A stretch of DNA of 64,000 nucleotides from Cylindrotheca closterium (lineage: Eukaryota; Bacillariophyta; Bacillariophyceae; Bacillariales; Bacillariaceae): the NCBI GenBank assembly GCA_933822405.4, contig CAKOGP040001112.1, positions 465,887 to 529,886 of the forward strand, given 5' to 3'. The translations under genes and the position numbers were made by a program. Shown here piece after piece: positions 9,724 to 20,413 of the stretch; position 1 is the stretch's first letter, and every line of letters begins with the position of its first letter. The notes beneath the pieces were generated by a model that worked only from the letters and a program-made list of their open reading frames with translations, searched no databases and was not told the origin of the DNA.

Positions 9724-11637
9724 TCATTGTATCCCCAACTTTGCAAGCTCTTCCCGTAGCGACGCTTCGGACTCGATTTTCTTCTTTTGGTCCTCATTCA
9801 AAGAAGATTGATCCCTCTGCTTGAGCTCATCAATTTGCCTCAGGATCTTATTGATCTTTTTCGCCCGCTTTTCTGGGTCGACTGCTGCTTGTTCAGGTTG
9901 AGCTGGTTCGGCTGCCTTTGCTTCCGCGAGAACCTTTTCTTCCAAAGCTTGTCTGGCAGCTTCCTCTTCCTTCTTCTTCTTGGCCTTTTCTCTTCGAAGT
10001 GCGGATTTGCTCTTTTGTTCGACAGGTGCCATTCCCACGACGACCTTTCCAGTGGCGCCCGTGACCTTTGGCTTTCCCTTCACCTTTCCTGCCGCCACGC
10101 TGCCACCTTCTCTCTCAGCGCGCATTCGGTCTGCCAAGCTAGAGCCACCTCTTCCCGCTTTGGCTCGCTGTGAAGGAGGTACATAACGTCCTCCAGGCTT
10201 TGCGGCAGCTGGAGCACCCGCAGCTGACGGGGTATTGACGTCTTTTAGCTGAGGACTTTGTGGGCGGTCTGGGTACTCGATTGATTTCGCAGGAACAAAT
10301 TCTGCTTGCAACAACCTGTTTGGGACGTAATCATTGTTATCCCATGGTAGGTTAGTCATTTTGTCCCCATTATATCGGTAAATGTGCACGCCATTATCGA
10401 CATTCATACGAGGGGAAGTGGTCGAGACGAAAACCAATCGTGAATCAGGAGACCAACCGTACCCCACGGTACAACTGGCAGTGACAGGGTTTGCAGGGGG
10501 GATTTGCTTTTGCTTGTTTCGATCCCAAAATGTCATACCGCCAGCAAGGTTACCAAATCCGGCCAAACAAAGAAATCGGCCGTGAGGAGCCCAAGCGATT
10601 GTGTTGCGGTGGGCATTACCGAAGAGAAAACTGGCAGTGCCGTCAGCTCCGTTGTGTAGACTTGTCATCGAGGGCATCTTTCCTGCCGCAACAGCGAAAC
10701 AAGCAGGCTTTGAGGGATTTGGCATCCAGCCAACATCATGAACGGGCCCCTCTTGAGGCAGTGGGACCGCAACTGTGTCCTTGTCTTGGGCCGACATGAG
10801 GAAAAGCGATGTCGAGCCGTAGTAGGATTGTCCAGAAGTGTCGACAGATGTCTGGAGCTTAACCAAGGCTGCATCACCTTTGGGATTCCAGCTTACACTC
10901 ATTTCTTCAGCCTGATAGAGTGATTTGCTAAGGATTGGTGGATACGGGCCAGAAGTTTTTTCAGCAGCAGGGTATTCATACAATGCAGCTTTGGCTGGCT
11001 TGTTCTTGTCCCCTGGGCAGAAAGATGTGAAGAGCAATTTCCCCTGGAGTTCAGCATTGCTTGGTAGACTCAGGCTAGTAATACCAGGAATTTGCATCTT
11101 GTCCACAAAGCGTGTGTTTGCTGATTCTGGGAATTTTCCTGGATAAACACGAACCTCATTCGTTCCCAACAAGAAGGCGAAGCTTTCATTGTTGGTCCAT
11201 TGTACATATGGCCACGAGTCACGCTTCAATGCCTTTTGCCTAAATCCAATGACGAATGCTCCCGTCTCAGAGTTCCACACCTTCAAGTTTGGAGCATCTC
11301 CCTCCTGTGCTCTTTCCCATGTCAACACGAAGGTCCCCTGGGGGGAGATTGCCATAATCTGAACTCTAGCAGTATTCTCCAGAAACGGAACATCACTATC
11401 GGTGGCGGAGTCACCCAAATTCACCCTGAAAATTCCGACCTCCGGCTTGTGAACAAAGGCAGCAGATCCATTTGGAAGAATCTGGTGAAAAGATGACGAG
11501 CCCTTGAAAAGGAATTTACGGGTCTCTCTTTTCGAAATGCTCGATTCTTCATCTCGCTCAGACGGTAGAGTGAAGACTTCAAGGCCTTCTCTTGACCGAA
11601 GTAAAATTCTATTGAATGGAAGTGGTGGTGACGCCAT
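9724..11637 (-). CDS. EIF2A: Eukaryotic translation initiation factor 2A
   Basis: The product (637 aa) is a WD-repeat-type initiation factor implicated in GTP-independent delivery of initiator or non-AUG tRNA to the 40S subunit. Family stretches are visible in the propeller: LLFTSFCPGDKNKPAKAALYEY, EEMSVSWNPKGDAALVK, SYYGSTSLFLM, VHDVGWMPNPSKPACFAVAAGKMP, FLFGNAHRNTIAWAPHGRFLCLAGFGNLAGGM. The C-terminal third is Lys/Glu-rich and helical (KSALRREKAKKKKEEEAARQ, then KINKILRQIDELKQRDQSSLNEDQ). The start at 11637 (MASPPLPFNRILLRSREG) was chosen over 11733 because the propeller begins right after it. It ends 40 bp from the convergent upstream gene. Intronless. Confidence 0.92.
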   Translation of the reverse strand: MASPPLPFNRILLRSREGLEVFTLPSERDEESSISKRETRKFLFKGSSSFHQILPNGSAAFVHKPEVGIFRVNLGDSATDSDVPFLENTARVQIMAISPQGTFVLTWERAQEGDAPNLKVWNSETGAFVIGFRQKALKRDSWPYVQWTNNESFAFLLGTNEVRVYPGKFPESANTRFVDKMQIPGITSLSLPSNAELQGKLLFTSFCPGDKNKPAKAALYEYPAAEKTSGPYPPILSKSLYQAEEMSVSWNPKGDAALVKLQTSVDTSGQSYYGSTSLFLMSAQDKDTVAVPLPQEGPVHDVGWMPNPSKPACFAVAAGKMPSMTSLHNGADGTASFLFGNAHRNTIAWAPHGRFLCLAGFGNLAGGMTFWDRNKQKQIPPANPVTASCTVGYGWSPDSRLVFVSTTSPRMNVDNGVHIYRYNGDKMTNLPWDNNDYVPNRLLQAEFVPAKSIEYPDRPQSPQLKDVNTPSAAGAPAAAKPGGRYVPPSQRAKAGRGGSSLADRMRAEREGGSVAAGKVKGKPKVTGATGKVVVGMAPVEQKSKSALRREKAKKKKEEEAARQALEEKVLAEAKAAEPAQPEQAAVDPEKRAKKINKILRQIDELKQRDQSSLNEDQKKKIESEASLREELAKLGIQ

Positions 11638-11880
11638 GGTGGAAGTTGTGAATATGGGACAAAGGTGATTGATTGATTCTGCGGTCTCAGGCAGAGGCGC
11701 ATACCGGTACGGCTGACGTATGGACAGTAGCATAGACGCCCATCAATGATTTCAGATTGAAAGATGGCTGATACGGAGCAGTGGAGATAGTCATCGTCCC
11801 CAGTTTGCTACAGCCTATCTTAGTATGTTAAGAAAAATACGTTTCTTTTCGAGTGCCAAGTCCGAGGCTTGTATTTCCTG

Positions 11881-13170
11881 TCAACTGTCTGCCAATAGTT
11901 GTGGGTCGTCGTCCTTATTGGCGTCCTGTCCTTGAACGAGACGTAACTCTTGTCGCGACAGGTGATCAAAATTAACAAGGGCTTTCTTTCCAGTCAGCCT
12001 CTCATAATTTTTCATGAACTTTATTCGACGTTCTTCTAGGCGACTTCCTTCGAGGTTTTCTTGGCCAAGAGGGGTCACTTGGTTTGTCCAATGTGTCATT
12101 GTCCTGCTCTCCTTCGCAGCTGAAACACGTCGATTCAGAATGGTAGACGACACAGAATCGGTTGGCATCATCGACACTGCAGTCGCAGCTCGAATTAAAC
12201 CATGTGCTGCTTCCTCTAATCTATTTTGATTAGTCCCGCTCCTGTTTATATCTCCATATCCTCGGTTGGAGCAGTGAACTGTTCGAGAATCCCAAATTAT
12301 CATGTCACCTGGCTTCAGTAGACACGTTACGATTGCCTCGTTCTGTAAAATGATTTCATCGTTTGGGTCGATTTCCATCCAGTCTTCGCTCCCCAGCTCT
12401 TTCAGCCGTTGTTCGTAAAAGTCGCTGCAAAAGTGTTTTTCTGAATCATTGCTCCTTCTATCACTGCAATAGTGATGTGGAAATTTCTTGTGCGACTTTG
12501 CAACCATGACGTTCCCTCCGGAAGCTTCGGACACGGGCAACAGATTCACGAGTCCTTGAATTCCACATTTGCCTGGTTTTGATACTGGATTCTGATCGAG
12601 ATGAAACCATCCAGCGTCCGTTCTAGGTTGCTTTTCATGCCATAAAACTACTCCATCCATAGACGAGATCAGGTTCGACGTCCCATGTAGACACTCAAAC
12701 ACTTTTCGCACATTCTGGTGACCACGAATATCCCATGCAAAGTATGAATACCCAGAACCGTAAAATGGAAGAAACCCTCCTTCCAGAGAATGCGGAAAGA
12801 AATTTGATGAGTGGGACTCTACGTTGTGCCTCGAAACTGGCGCCGAGGTGGGAGAATTCTGGCGGCAGCAGGCTTCTGCAAAACTAGCAGCCTCGATATA
12901 ATCCCATGCCATGCCAAGAGACCTCACACAGTCGAACTCCGAAACAACCCCAGTTATGACTGCAAACCCATTTGTTTCAAGAGCGTCACACAAAGTACGT
13001 CTGTCTTGGTCTTTGTTAAGAAATGAACATGGAATGCCGTAAATATGACTATCAATCCCCTCTGGATATGGTTCCTTTGTGTCTGATATATCCTTCACCT
13101 CAACAAACCGAGGCTTTTGTGTGGAATACCATCGTTCCTTTCGTTCCTTAGATGTCTTGAGATGCTCCAT
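11881..13170 (-). CDS. PhyH-like 2-oxoglutarate/Fe(II) dioxygenase
   Basis: The ATG at 13170 gives 429 aa; the frame is open slightly further upstream only through a TTG. Residues predicted to bind iron are visible: His and Asp of GWFHLDQNP, and the distal His of GDMIIWDSRTVHCSN. NGFAVITGVVSEFD near residue 80 is typical of the N-terminal part of phytanoyl-CoA-dioxygenase-like folds. The substrate cannot be read from sequence; members hydroxylate acyl-CoAs, small metabolites or halogenated compounds. There is no clear signal peptide, so a cytosolic enzyme is likely. The tail ends KKALVNFDHLSRQELRLVQG. Confidence 0.75.
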   Translation of the reverse strand: MEHLKTSKERKERWYSTQKPRFVEVKDISDTKEPYPEGIDSHIYGIPCSFLNKDQDRRTLCDALETNGFAVITGVVSEFDCVRSLGMAWDYIEAASFAEACCRQNSPTSAPVSRHNVESHSSNFFPHSLEGGFLPFYGSGYSYFAWDIRGHQNVRKVFECLHGTSNLISSMDGVVLWHEKQPRTDAGWFHLDQNPVSKPGKCGIQGLVNLLPVSEASGGNVMVAKSHKKFPHHYCSDRRSNDSEKHFCSDFYEQRLKELGSEDWMEIDPNDEIILQNEAIVTCLLKPGDMIIWDSRTVHCSNRGYGDINRSGTNQNRLEEAAHGLIRAATAVSMMPTDSVSSTILNRRVSAAKESRTMTHWTNQVTPLGQENLEGSRLEERRIKFMKNYERLTGKKALVNFDHLSRQELRLVQGQDANKDDDPQLLADS

Positions 13171-13341
13171 CAGTTTTGAGTTTTTCAATATTTGTGACTC
13201 AACCGAGTCCCTCTAGTAGTCTGAACCACTTAAAAAAAAAACATTTCATAACCACAGTCTCGTTTACTACGGTATTTACGCAACTGCTTAACAAAACAAA
13301 CGTAGTCTCGGTATACGGTAGCAATTAGAGGATCAATTTCA

Positions 13342-16300
13342 TCAATCGTCCAACATCCCCGACGAATATGGAGCTGCATTCGGTTGGTCTTGTGGAGCTG
13401 TCATCCGGTTCCACAAACCACCCAGACCAATTCCCCCGCTTGTAGTTGAATTGCCGCTTGAGAACTTTCCTGGCGAACGATTAAAGAAGTTAGACGCCGC
13501 AGCAGTCGATTCTACTGAGGTCAGTGGCTTAGAAAGCTGAGAAAGCCGACTACGGAAGCTATGGACTGAAGCATTGTCGTCATCATCCGAGCTTTCTTCG
13601 CCATCTTCCCTGTAACCCGCACTCTTGGCCTTGTCCTTCCATTCCGAAATTTCACCCCTCAATTTTACAAGGTCTTCCTCCAACTCAATGTTGGCACCCT
13701 TCCAATGAGCAATCTCATCTTCAAGGTCTTGGAGCTCTTGCAAGCCGATATCATCCAAGGATTGTTTTGCGGCATTTCGTTGCGTGCGTTGTTTGGAAAG
13801 TTTGAATTCAACCTCTTTGCGCATCTTGATCATTTCCTTCTGTAAGAATTCAATAGACTCATCCTTCTTTCTCAACTTCTTTCGAGCCTGGTCCTTTTCT
13901 GCTCGCAGTTGCCGCTTCAAGTCACGTTGACCTTCCTTGTATGCCTTGACTTCTTGCTTCAACCGTTGTAGGTATTCATCTGTTTTCTCAAACTCAATGA
14001 CCTTTCTTGCTGCTTCCAACTCTTCCTCGAGTTCGATGATGCGCTGTTCTCTTGCAAGGTTTTCTCCGTGAGTACCCGCGCTAGGTGCCGATGAAGATCC
14101 ACCAGATGCCTTTAGCTCTTCCTTGAGTTGTTTCACCTTGGCTTTAAGCTCTTTGTTTTGTTTCTCCAATTTCTTGAATTTTATGTCAATGTCCTCTTGA
14201 ATCATCAAGAGATCCTCGTCGCGAATCTTGTCTTCCTCTTCGTGTTTCTTGATGAGTCGTTCCTTCTCTTCGCGTAGTGCTTCGTTATCTTCTTCTAGAA
14301 CTTGAACTGTTACCTTCATCTTCTCAATTTCTCTTTGCAACTCTTCAGAGTTATCCTCGTCAGCCTCAGAAGGTACTGCCATCATCATACCCATGCCACG
14401 TGAATTCTTTTTCGAAGCGCCATGAGATGACCCGCTGAGAAGCCTTTGCGATGACTGGCGATCCATTCGCAAAGACTCTTGGCGTGCCGTGCGTCCCTTC
14501 TTCTTCTTTTCCATGTATTGCTCGTGCTGTGGTTCTCCCTGTTTAAGTTCCCTTAGCTCTTCCTCCATCTATTTGTATCATTATGTTAGCACTTAATAAC
14601 GTGTGATTCGAGATTCACATACGACAATAGCTCACCTTAAACATTTCATCTTCGGTTGCAACCAGAGTATTCTCCAACTCTTCCAGCTTGTCCAGTTGCG
14701 TTATGATCACTTCTTCGAGTTTATCCATACGATCATCCTGTTCGTCCATTGCATCCTCCAGTTTCGCTTTTTCTTCCAGAAGGAGATTGTATTCTGTTTC
14801 CAGATCACCATCGGCACTTACATTAGTGCTATTTGTCTTTGCACGAAGTTGCTTTTCAAGATTCGCGTTCATTGCCAAAGCATCATCCAGCTGTTTCTGC
14901 ATAGTTGCTAACTCTCCAGTCTGCTCACCAACTTGCTGTGTAGTTTCCTTATCTGGAGTCGTGTTGGATAATTCCTCCCTCAAGATGCCGTTTTCCTGAG
15001 TCAATTGTGCGATCTGTTCTCGCAAGACAGAAAGATCCTGTTCCATATTCTGGGCACTTTCTGATTTTGCGCGATAGCTTCCCTTGAGAGAACCATTTTC
15101 TTCACGTAGTTGTTCCATTTCTTCTGACATTTCCTTCAGCTCCCCTTCCAGCTCTTCAATTCTCGCACTAGCATCTGGATCTTCACCAGAATTCTGTATT
15201 GATGCCTTCAAATCTTCGTTCTCCTTCTTTTGCGCATTCAGAGATGATTTGAGTTTATCATAATCGTCCATAAGTTGATCAATCTCCTCCTCAAGATTGT
15301 CCCGCTGCTGTTGAATTTCTAATGCCTCTACTTCTTTGGATCTTAGAGTCTCCAACTCTGTCTCTGCATCTTCCAACTGTTGGTTCCACTCGACCATTGT
15401 TGCATCAAGCTTTTCTTTCTCTGACTTAAAATTGTCAGCAGACTCTTGGAGTTTGATGTTCTCTGCTCGAAGCTGTTCCAACTCTTCATCCTTTTTGTCA
15501 CTTCTGCCATCGTCCTCGGGACTGCGTTGCTGACTTGATTCCAGCGCTTCGGCAAGCTGTAATCGCAAGCTTTCCAATTCTTTATTTTTTCTTTCCACCA
15601 GCTGATTTTTCTCTGCAATATCCCGCTCTACTTCCTTCAGCTTTTCATTTTCCACTTCGAGTTTCTCGATTTCTTGTTCCTTCTTGAAAGCTGTATTCTC
15701 CAATACTTCCTTCGTTCCGGCAAGCTCGTCATTCTCTTCCGTTAATCTCTCTACTTCTTCCATCAGTTGTTCATTTGTCTCACTCAGCTTATTCTTGTCC
15801 TTGGTCAAATTGTCGATGCTCGTTTCAAGTTTCTGCTGTTCTCCTGTTTTCTCGGCACCTTCGTCCGCACCAGTTTTTCCTTGTGCCAAAAGCTGTTCCT
15901 TTTCTTCCACAAGCTTCTCATTGGCCTGACTGAGATCGTTCTTTTGTTCGTTCAAATTGGCAATGTCCTTCTTCAGTTGCGAGTACTGCTTGCTAACTTC
16001 TTCCTTATCTTGTTCGAGCTGTTCTGTCTTTTGTCGAAGCTCTTCCAGCTCTTCATTGATGCCTTGGCTTTCAACTACGACTCGTTCCTGTTCTTGTTCG
16101 AGCTTCTCATTTTCTTGTTCTAGTCTCGCAATAGTAGCTAGTAGTTTCGTATTGGCAGCGGAGCTCGCCATCGGGGCAGGATCGTGGGAAGATTCAACCT
16201 CCCTTTTCGCTTCCTTTTCCTCGTCCTCCATGTATACATCAGAACTGGCATCGGATCCATCATCCCTGCCAGCGTCCTCATCTTCCTTCGTAATCGGGAC

Positions 16301-17719
16301 AGGAACTGGAGTTGATTCAATCTCCTTCTTGGCTTCCTTTTCTTCATCGTCCATGTACATGTCGGAGCTCGAGTCGGAGTCAGCACCCTTGTCTACTTCT
16401 GCAGCACCTGGCTTTAGAGTTGGTTCTGCTTCCTTTGGTGTTTCCTTTTCTTCATCGTCCATGTACATATCGGAGCTCGTGGCGGAAGCGTCATCCTTGT
16501 TTTGTCCTTCCTCATCTTCGCTGACAGCAGTGGTATCCAGGTCTCGTGTTGTTTCTTTTTTTTCGTCCATATACACATCCGAACTGGAATCCGAGTCGTT
16601 ACCCTTCTGGTCCTCTTCAATCGCTGCGTCGTCTCCAGGGGTTTTCTCTAGATTATCGTCAACAGATGGGCCCAAGGATACATCATCGGAAGACTGATCA
16701 CCGTTCTCTTTGGCAGAAGGAAAGCGCGCACTTTGCTCGATCGAAGAATCATCGTCTGAAGTTGCGGCATATCTGTGGGCGATGGCCGCCATTTCTTCTG
16801 CATCGTCCTCGCTATCCATCTGAGGGGCTGGAGCTTCCTCCTTTGGAATCCCGTCTTCCTTCTCTTTGGGAGCAGCAAAGTTCGCACTTTGCTCGATGGA
16901 AGAATCATCGTCTGATGAGGCATATCTGCTAGCAATAGCCGCCATGGCTTCCGCATCGTCCTCGCTGTCTGCTTGAGGAGCGGGTGCTTTATTCTTTGTC
17001 TCCTCTTTGGTCTCGTCCTTTAGCGATGATATGGATACATCATCATCGGATGAAGCGGCATCGTCCACAGCTGCAGGTATCGATTTGCTATCTTCGGTTT
17101 TGACAGCAGGTGGCTTGGCTTCAGAATCGTCCGCCTGGTCCGACTCGAAATACGACTTTACTCCCTCGTCTTCTGCTTCTTCTCCATCCTGCCGCGTCGA
17201 ATCTTCATTCAAGGCACTCCGAGCTGTCCTTTCGGTCCTTTCCGTGTGCGATATTTCTGAAATCTCATCGTCGTCCACTCCTTTGGGGCGACGCTTCTTT
17301 TTCTTTTTCCTGGAGACCACGCTGACCTCTTCACCATCCACGATGATCTTTTTCTTCTTCTTTTTCTTCCTGGAGACTACACTAACTTCTTCTCCATCCA
17401 CCATAATCTTCTTCTTCTTCTTTTTGCGTCGCTTACTCTTGCCAGTCTGAGTCGACATGGCATCATCATCTTCATCATCGTCGTCGCCGTCAGCCTTTTT
17501 CTTTTTCTTCTTTTTTCTTCGCTTTATAACTTCTCCAGATCCCATCGAGTTGCCATCGATCTCATCCCCGGAATCTGTAAAGGAAGGTCTGGCCAAGGTT
17601 CCAGTGACCACTCCTCCAGTGTCATCAATGTCTTCAGGTTCAACTTCAGCGTCCTCCTTGTGTTTGGATTCCTCAGCCTTCTTTTTGAGGACTTTGCCAA
17701 ACTTTTTCAGCCGGTTCAT
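13342..17719 (-). CDS. Large acidic/coiled-coil protein with short tandem peptide repeats
   Basis: Two open frames (17719-14636 and 14568-13342) are one gene joined across a 67-bp phase-0 intron (GTGAGC to AATAG), giving 1436 aa. The N-terminal third is low complexity: poly-Lys blocks alternating with VDGEEVSVVSR (about residues 100-145), two DSEDDAE-MAAI-RYA-SDDDSSIEQS units, and four SSD(V/M)YM-(D/E)-EEKE units. From about residue 520 to 1340 the protein is almost continuous heptad coiled coil. Near the C-terminus DLEDEIAHWKGANIELEEDL is followed by GLGGLWNRMTAP, a tryptophan motif shared with the neighbouring coiled-coil gene and with the one at 30107. The function is unknown. It may be a cytoskeletal, vesicle-tether or scaffold protein. 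No catalytic domain is visible. Confidence 0.8.
16200..16600 (-). repeat. Four diverged copies of a SSDxYMDDEEKE-coding repeat
   Basis: Inside the coiled-coil gene, four units each encode SSD(V/M)YM followed by an acidic-basic stretch, spaced about 35-45 codons apart. DNA identity between the middle two is high, suggesting recent tandem duplication. Confidence 0.8.
17290..17430 (-). repeat. Tandem repeat coding VDGEEVSVVSRKKKKK
   Basis: Nearly identical units of about 45-54 bp encode VDGEEVSVVSR followed by a run of lysines. A third degenerate lysine block flanks them. Confidence 0.8.
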
Positions 17720-17872
17720 CGTTGAAGACTAGTGTTTATTGACGGTGCAACTTAGCAGATATCTTGTTCTCGTCAAAACTTGAGTTGATGCAGTGGTGAC
17801 TGTGTATGTGCACTAGACAAAGTATCGATCGATCGATCAATCAGTCTTAACAATGAACAATCCAGCTCGTAA

Positions 17873-19972
17873 CTAGCATGCATCCCCACTGGGCAGTCGT
17901 CTTTTGTATCTTTGCTTCCGCTCTTGNNNNNNNNNNNNNNNNNNNNNNNNNNNNNNNNNNNNNNNNNNNNNNNNNNNNNNNNNNNNNNNNNNNNNNNNNN
18001 NNNNNNNNNNNNNNNNNNNNNNNNNNNNNNNNNNNNNNNNNNNNNNNNNNNNNNNNNNNNNNNNNNNNNNNNNNNNNNNNNNNNNNNNNNNNNNNNNNNN
18101 NNNNNNNNNNNNNNNNNNNNNNNNNNNNNNNNNNNNNNNNNNNNNNNNNNNNNNNNNNNNNNNNNNNNNNNNNNNNNNNNNNNNNCCAACAATGTCATCG
18201 GACTTTGAATCGTGGTTCGATGAGGAAAGATACTCTCGTTTTTTCACCACTGTTGCCACCCGACCCCACAAATGTCCAATGCCTCTCTTGGAAGAGTTTT
18301 CTCCATCACTAGTGATCCCATCCTGTGAATTTTGATCCGACGCGATGGACAACTTTGAGTTGTTTAGGGCCTCGTTAGCAGCCTGGCCAGCGTATTTGTT
18401 TATTCTCGCTTTGAGCTCGGTAAGTTCATCTTCCAAACCAATATTCTTTTTCTTCCAATTGTCAATTTCGTCTTCCAGCAGCTGATTGCGTTGTTCTGCG
18501 ATTTCCAATTGCCGCCGCAGCTCCAATGCTTCATTTTTGTAAGTCTCGGCTTCTCTGGGATTGCTTCGGGTGCCATCGAGTTGGAGTTTTCTGAGTTCCA
18601 CCTGCAGCTGGTTAATCTTTTCGTCCTTTATTTGAACAGTGTCCGCATGACTTTGCTTCTCTTCATCTAGTTGCTCTGCTAGCAATTGATTTTCTTTCAC
18701 TGTTTCCGCATTGTAATCGCCTCCCTGTTCCTCCAAGAAGCGTGTTATTTTGTCATTCAGTCGCTGTATCTCAGCATCTTTGACTTCGATTTTGGTCGCC
18801 GAATTTTTCTTTTCTCTATTCAATGCTTTCAGTAGCATTCGGTTATCTTGTTCCAGTTGTTTGTTGTCTCCACTACTGGATCCTCTTCCTCCTCCTCCTC
18901 CAATTGAATTTTGTGATTTTACCGCAGCTTGCAATCGTTGCAGCTTTCGTTCTCGTTCCTCCAGGTCCTTTTCCTTTTGCTCCAACCGCCGTTCCTGTCG
19001 TTCTCGTCGTTTCGATTCAAAATCAGTTTCCTGTTCCTGTGATGGTGCAGCGCCGATTCCTCGTCCAGAACTTGGACTGGCCTCAAAGGCAGTCAGTTGC
19101 AATTCCATTTGCTGCAATTTGTCCTCCAACCCAAAGATTTCGCCATTGGCACGTTTGAGTTCTTCCTCCAAATCTTCAGCCTTGTCCAACTGACTTTCTA
19201 CTGCCTTTTCCAACGCCTCCAGCTTTTCGCCTCGTTCCTTTACGGTCAAATCTTTTTCGGATAAATCCGCTCTTAGTTCTCGGACTACAGTCTGGGAACG
19301 TTGCAGTTCCAATTTGAGATCTCGCTTTTCCTTGTTCAATTTCATGGCTTCGGTTTGAGCATCCAGTTGCTCCTGTTTCAGTTCGACAATCTTGGACTGC
19401 AGTGCCTCGACCCTTTGTTGCATTTGAATGTCGGCATTTGCCACTACCAAGGCATTCGACATGGATTCGGCAATCCGATCCCTCCGTGAGACTGACCGTT
19501 GACTTTTGTTGTCATCGTCTTCGTGCAGTTGACTCAGCACGGCTCTGCGACTTCTGTTGGCAGTTGATTTGCGACTGCCCAGGGATCGTTTAGACTTGCG
19601 TGACTTTTTGGACCCTTCGTCACTGCCACAGTCAGCAGGCATAACAGGTTCTTTGGACTTTTTCCGAACTCTTCGAATCTTATTTTGACCATCAACAGTG
19701 CTTCGTCGTGGTCGTGCTTCGGCGAATCCGGATGCATCGAATGTACCCAGAGAGGCTCGCCGTCTCGGTGGTACGGTGGCTTTTCGAGGTTCTCGTTGAC
19801 TTAGGGTTGGACTATTTGGACCTAGCGATCCACTTCTCGACTTCCGTCGCCCTTTCCTTGCCGATTTGGACGACTTTGTTGACTTGTTGTCGGCCTCATC
19901 AAGTTCGTAAGTGCCTTGATCTCCCAAAACCGAACGTCGCATTAGTGAACGAGGCATGGAACGGGTGCTCAT
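17873..19972 (-). CDS. Coiled-coil protein with basic N-terminus (interrupted by assembly gap)
   Basis: The ATG at 19972 (MSTRSMPRSLMRR) starts an open frame that runs into a 259-base N gap. The part before the gap is about 600 aa. The first 150 residues are basic and Ser-rich (SARKGRRKSRSGSLGPNSP, KSRKSKRSLGSRKSTANRSRR), then a long coiled coil follows. Near its end ELEDEIDNWKKKNIGLEDEL is followed by GIGHLWGRVATVVKK, the same arrangement as in the upstream coiled-coil gene. The 3' end is uncertain: downstream of the gap one frame stops at 17873 and another runs to 17773. The gap may also hide an intron. The function is unknown. Confidence 0.65.
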   Translation of the reverse strand: MSTRSMPRSLMRRSVLGDQGTYELDEADNKSTKSSKSARKGRRKSRSGSLGPNSPTLSQREPRKATVPPRRRASLGTFDASGFAEARPRRSTVDGQNKIRRVRKKSKEPVMPADCGSDEGSKKSRKSKRSLGSRKSTANRSRRAVLSQLHEDDDNKSQRSVSRRDRIAESMSNALVVANADIQMQQRVEALQSKIVELKQEQLDAQTEAMKLNKEKRDLKLELQRSQTVVRELRADLSEKDLTVKERGEKLEALEKAVESQLDKAEDLEEELKRANGEIFGLEDKLQQMELQLTAFEASPSSGRGIGAAPSQEQETDFESKRRERQERRLEQKEKDLEERERKLQRLQAAVKSQNSIGGGGGRGSSSGDNKQLEQDNRMLLKALNREKKNSATKIEVKDAEIQRLNDKITRFLEEQGGDYNAETVKENQLLAEQLDEEKQSHADTVQIKDEKINQLQVELRKLQLDGTRSNPREAETYKNEALELRRQLEIAEQRNQLLEDEIDNWKKKNIGLEDELTELKARINKYAGQAANEALNNSKLSIASDQNSQDGITSDGENSSKRGIGHLWGRVATVVKKREYLSSSNHDSKSDDIVXXXXXXXXXXXXXXXXXXXXXXXXXXXXXXXXXXXXXXXXXXXXXXXXXXXXXXXXXXXXXXXXXXXXXXXXXXXXXXXXXXXXXXXQERKQRYKRRLPSGDAC
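17927..18185. other. Assembly gap (259 N)
   Basis: A run of unknown bases lies near the 3' end of the coiled-coil gene. It leaves that protein's C-terminus unresolved. Confidence 1.
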
Positions 19973-20413
19973 GGTGACTTTTGGCAACCAGATCCCAGTT
20001 GAAGGTCAGTCGTTTATTCCTCTATTCTCTCAGTGCTGGCCTAATTGTACTTCAGTGATGGTTGGCAAGCACGACAGGTTGTCTTCCGACCCACAAAATC
20101 AGAAAAGGAAATGGATCCCAAAACCGGTAACAGTTTCGCTGGGATGAATGACCGTAGTGCAAGACGTCCTCGTGGCAGTCCCGCTTTTTGAGTCGCGATC
20201 TTGGTCGCTCAATAATATTTCAGACTATGTTTTTCGCACGCCATAAGCCATATGTAACAGATCTCCGCCAAACCGGATATTGGACAGACCTTAGAAAGGG
20301 TTTTAATTGCTAGTGACGTCACCTGCAATCGCAATGTCTGACATAGACACGCTGATCACTAAAATAACTTTGGGAAGGTATAAAGGAATTAGTTTACTCA
20401 ATCCGTTGCTGCT
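19973..20413. other. Intergenic: upstream region of the coiled-coil gene
   Basis: This 441-bp interval lies between the start of the minus-strand coiled-coil gene and the 3' end of the TMEM131-like gene. It holds a CRE-like palindrome and no supported coding sequence. Confidence 0.6.
20313..20322. promoter_or_regulatory. CRE-like palindrome GTGACGTCAC
   Basis: A perfect 10-bp palindrome contains the bZIP/CREB site TGACGTCA, about 340 bp upstream of the coiled-coil gene start. CRE-type half-sites are known to mediate CO2/cAMP responses in diatom promoters. Use of this copy is inference, as a single 8-bp match can occur by chance. Confidence 0.35.

Noticed and set aside
15957..16697. 246-codon plus-strand frame opposite the coiled-coil gene
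   Set aside because: It is Ser/Ala-rich antisense of acidic and coiled-coil codons; such shadow frames arise automatically opposite GAA/GAG/GAT-rich genes. It has no domain and no splice links.
17773..17926. Alternative C-terminal frame of the coiled-coil gene after the N gap
   Set aside because: It cannot be chosen over the other frame because the gap size and any hidden intron are unknown, so it is left as an uncertainty rather than annotated.
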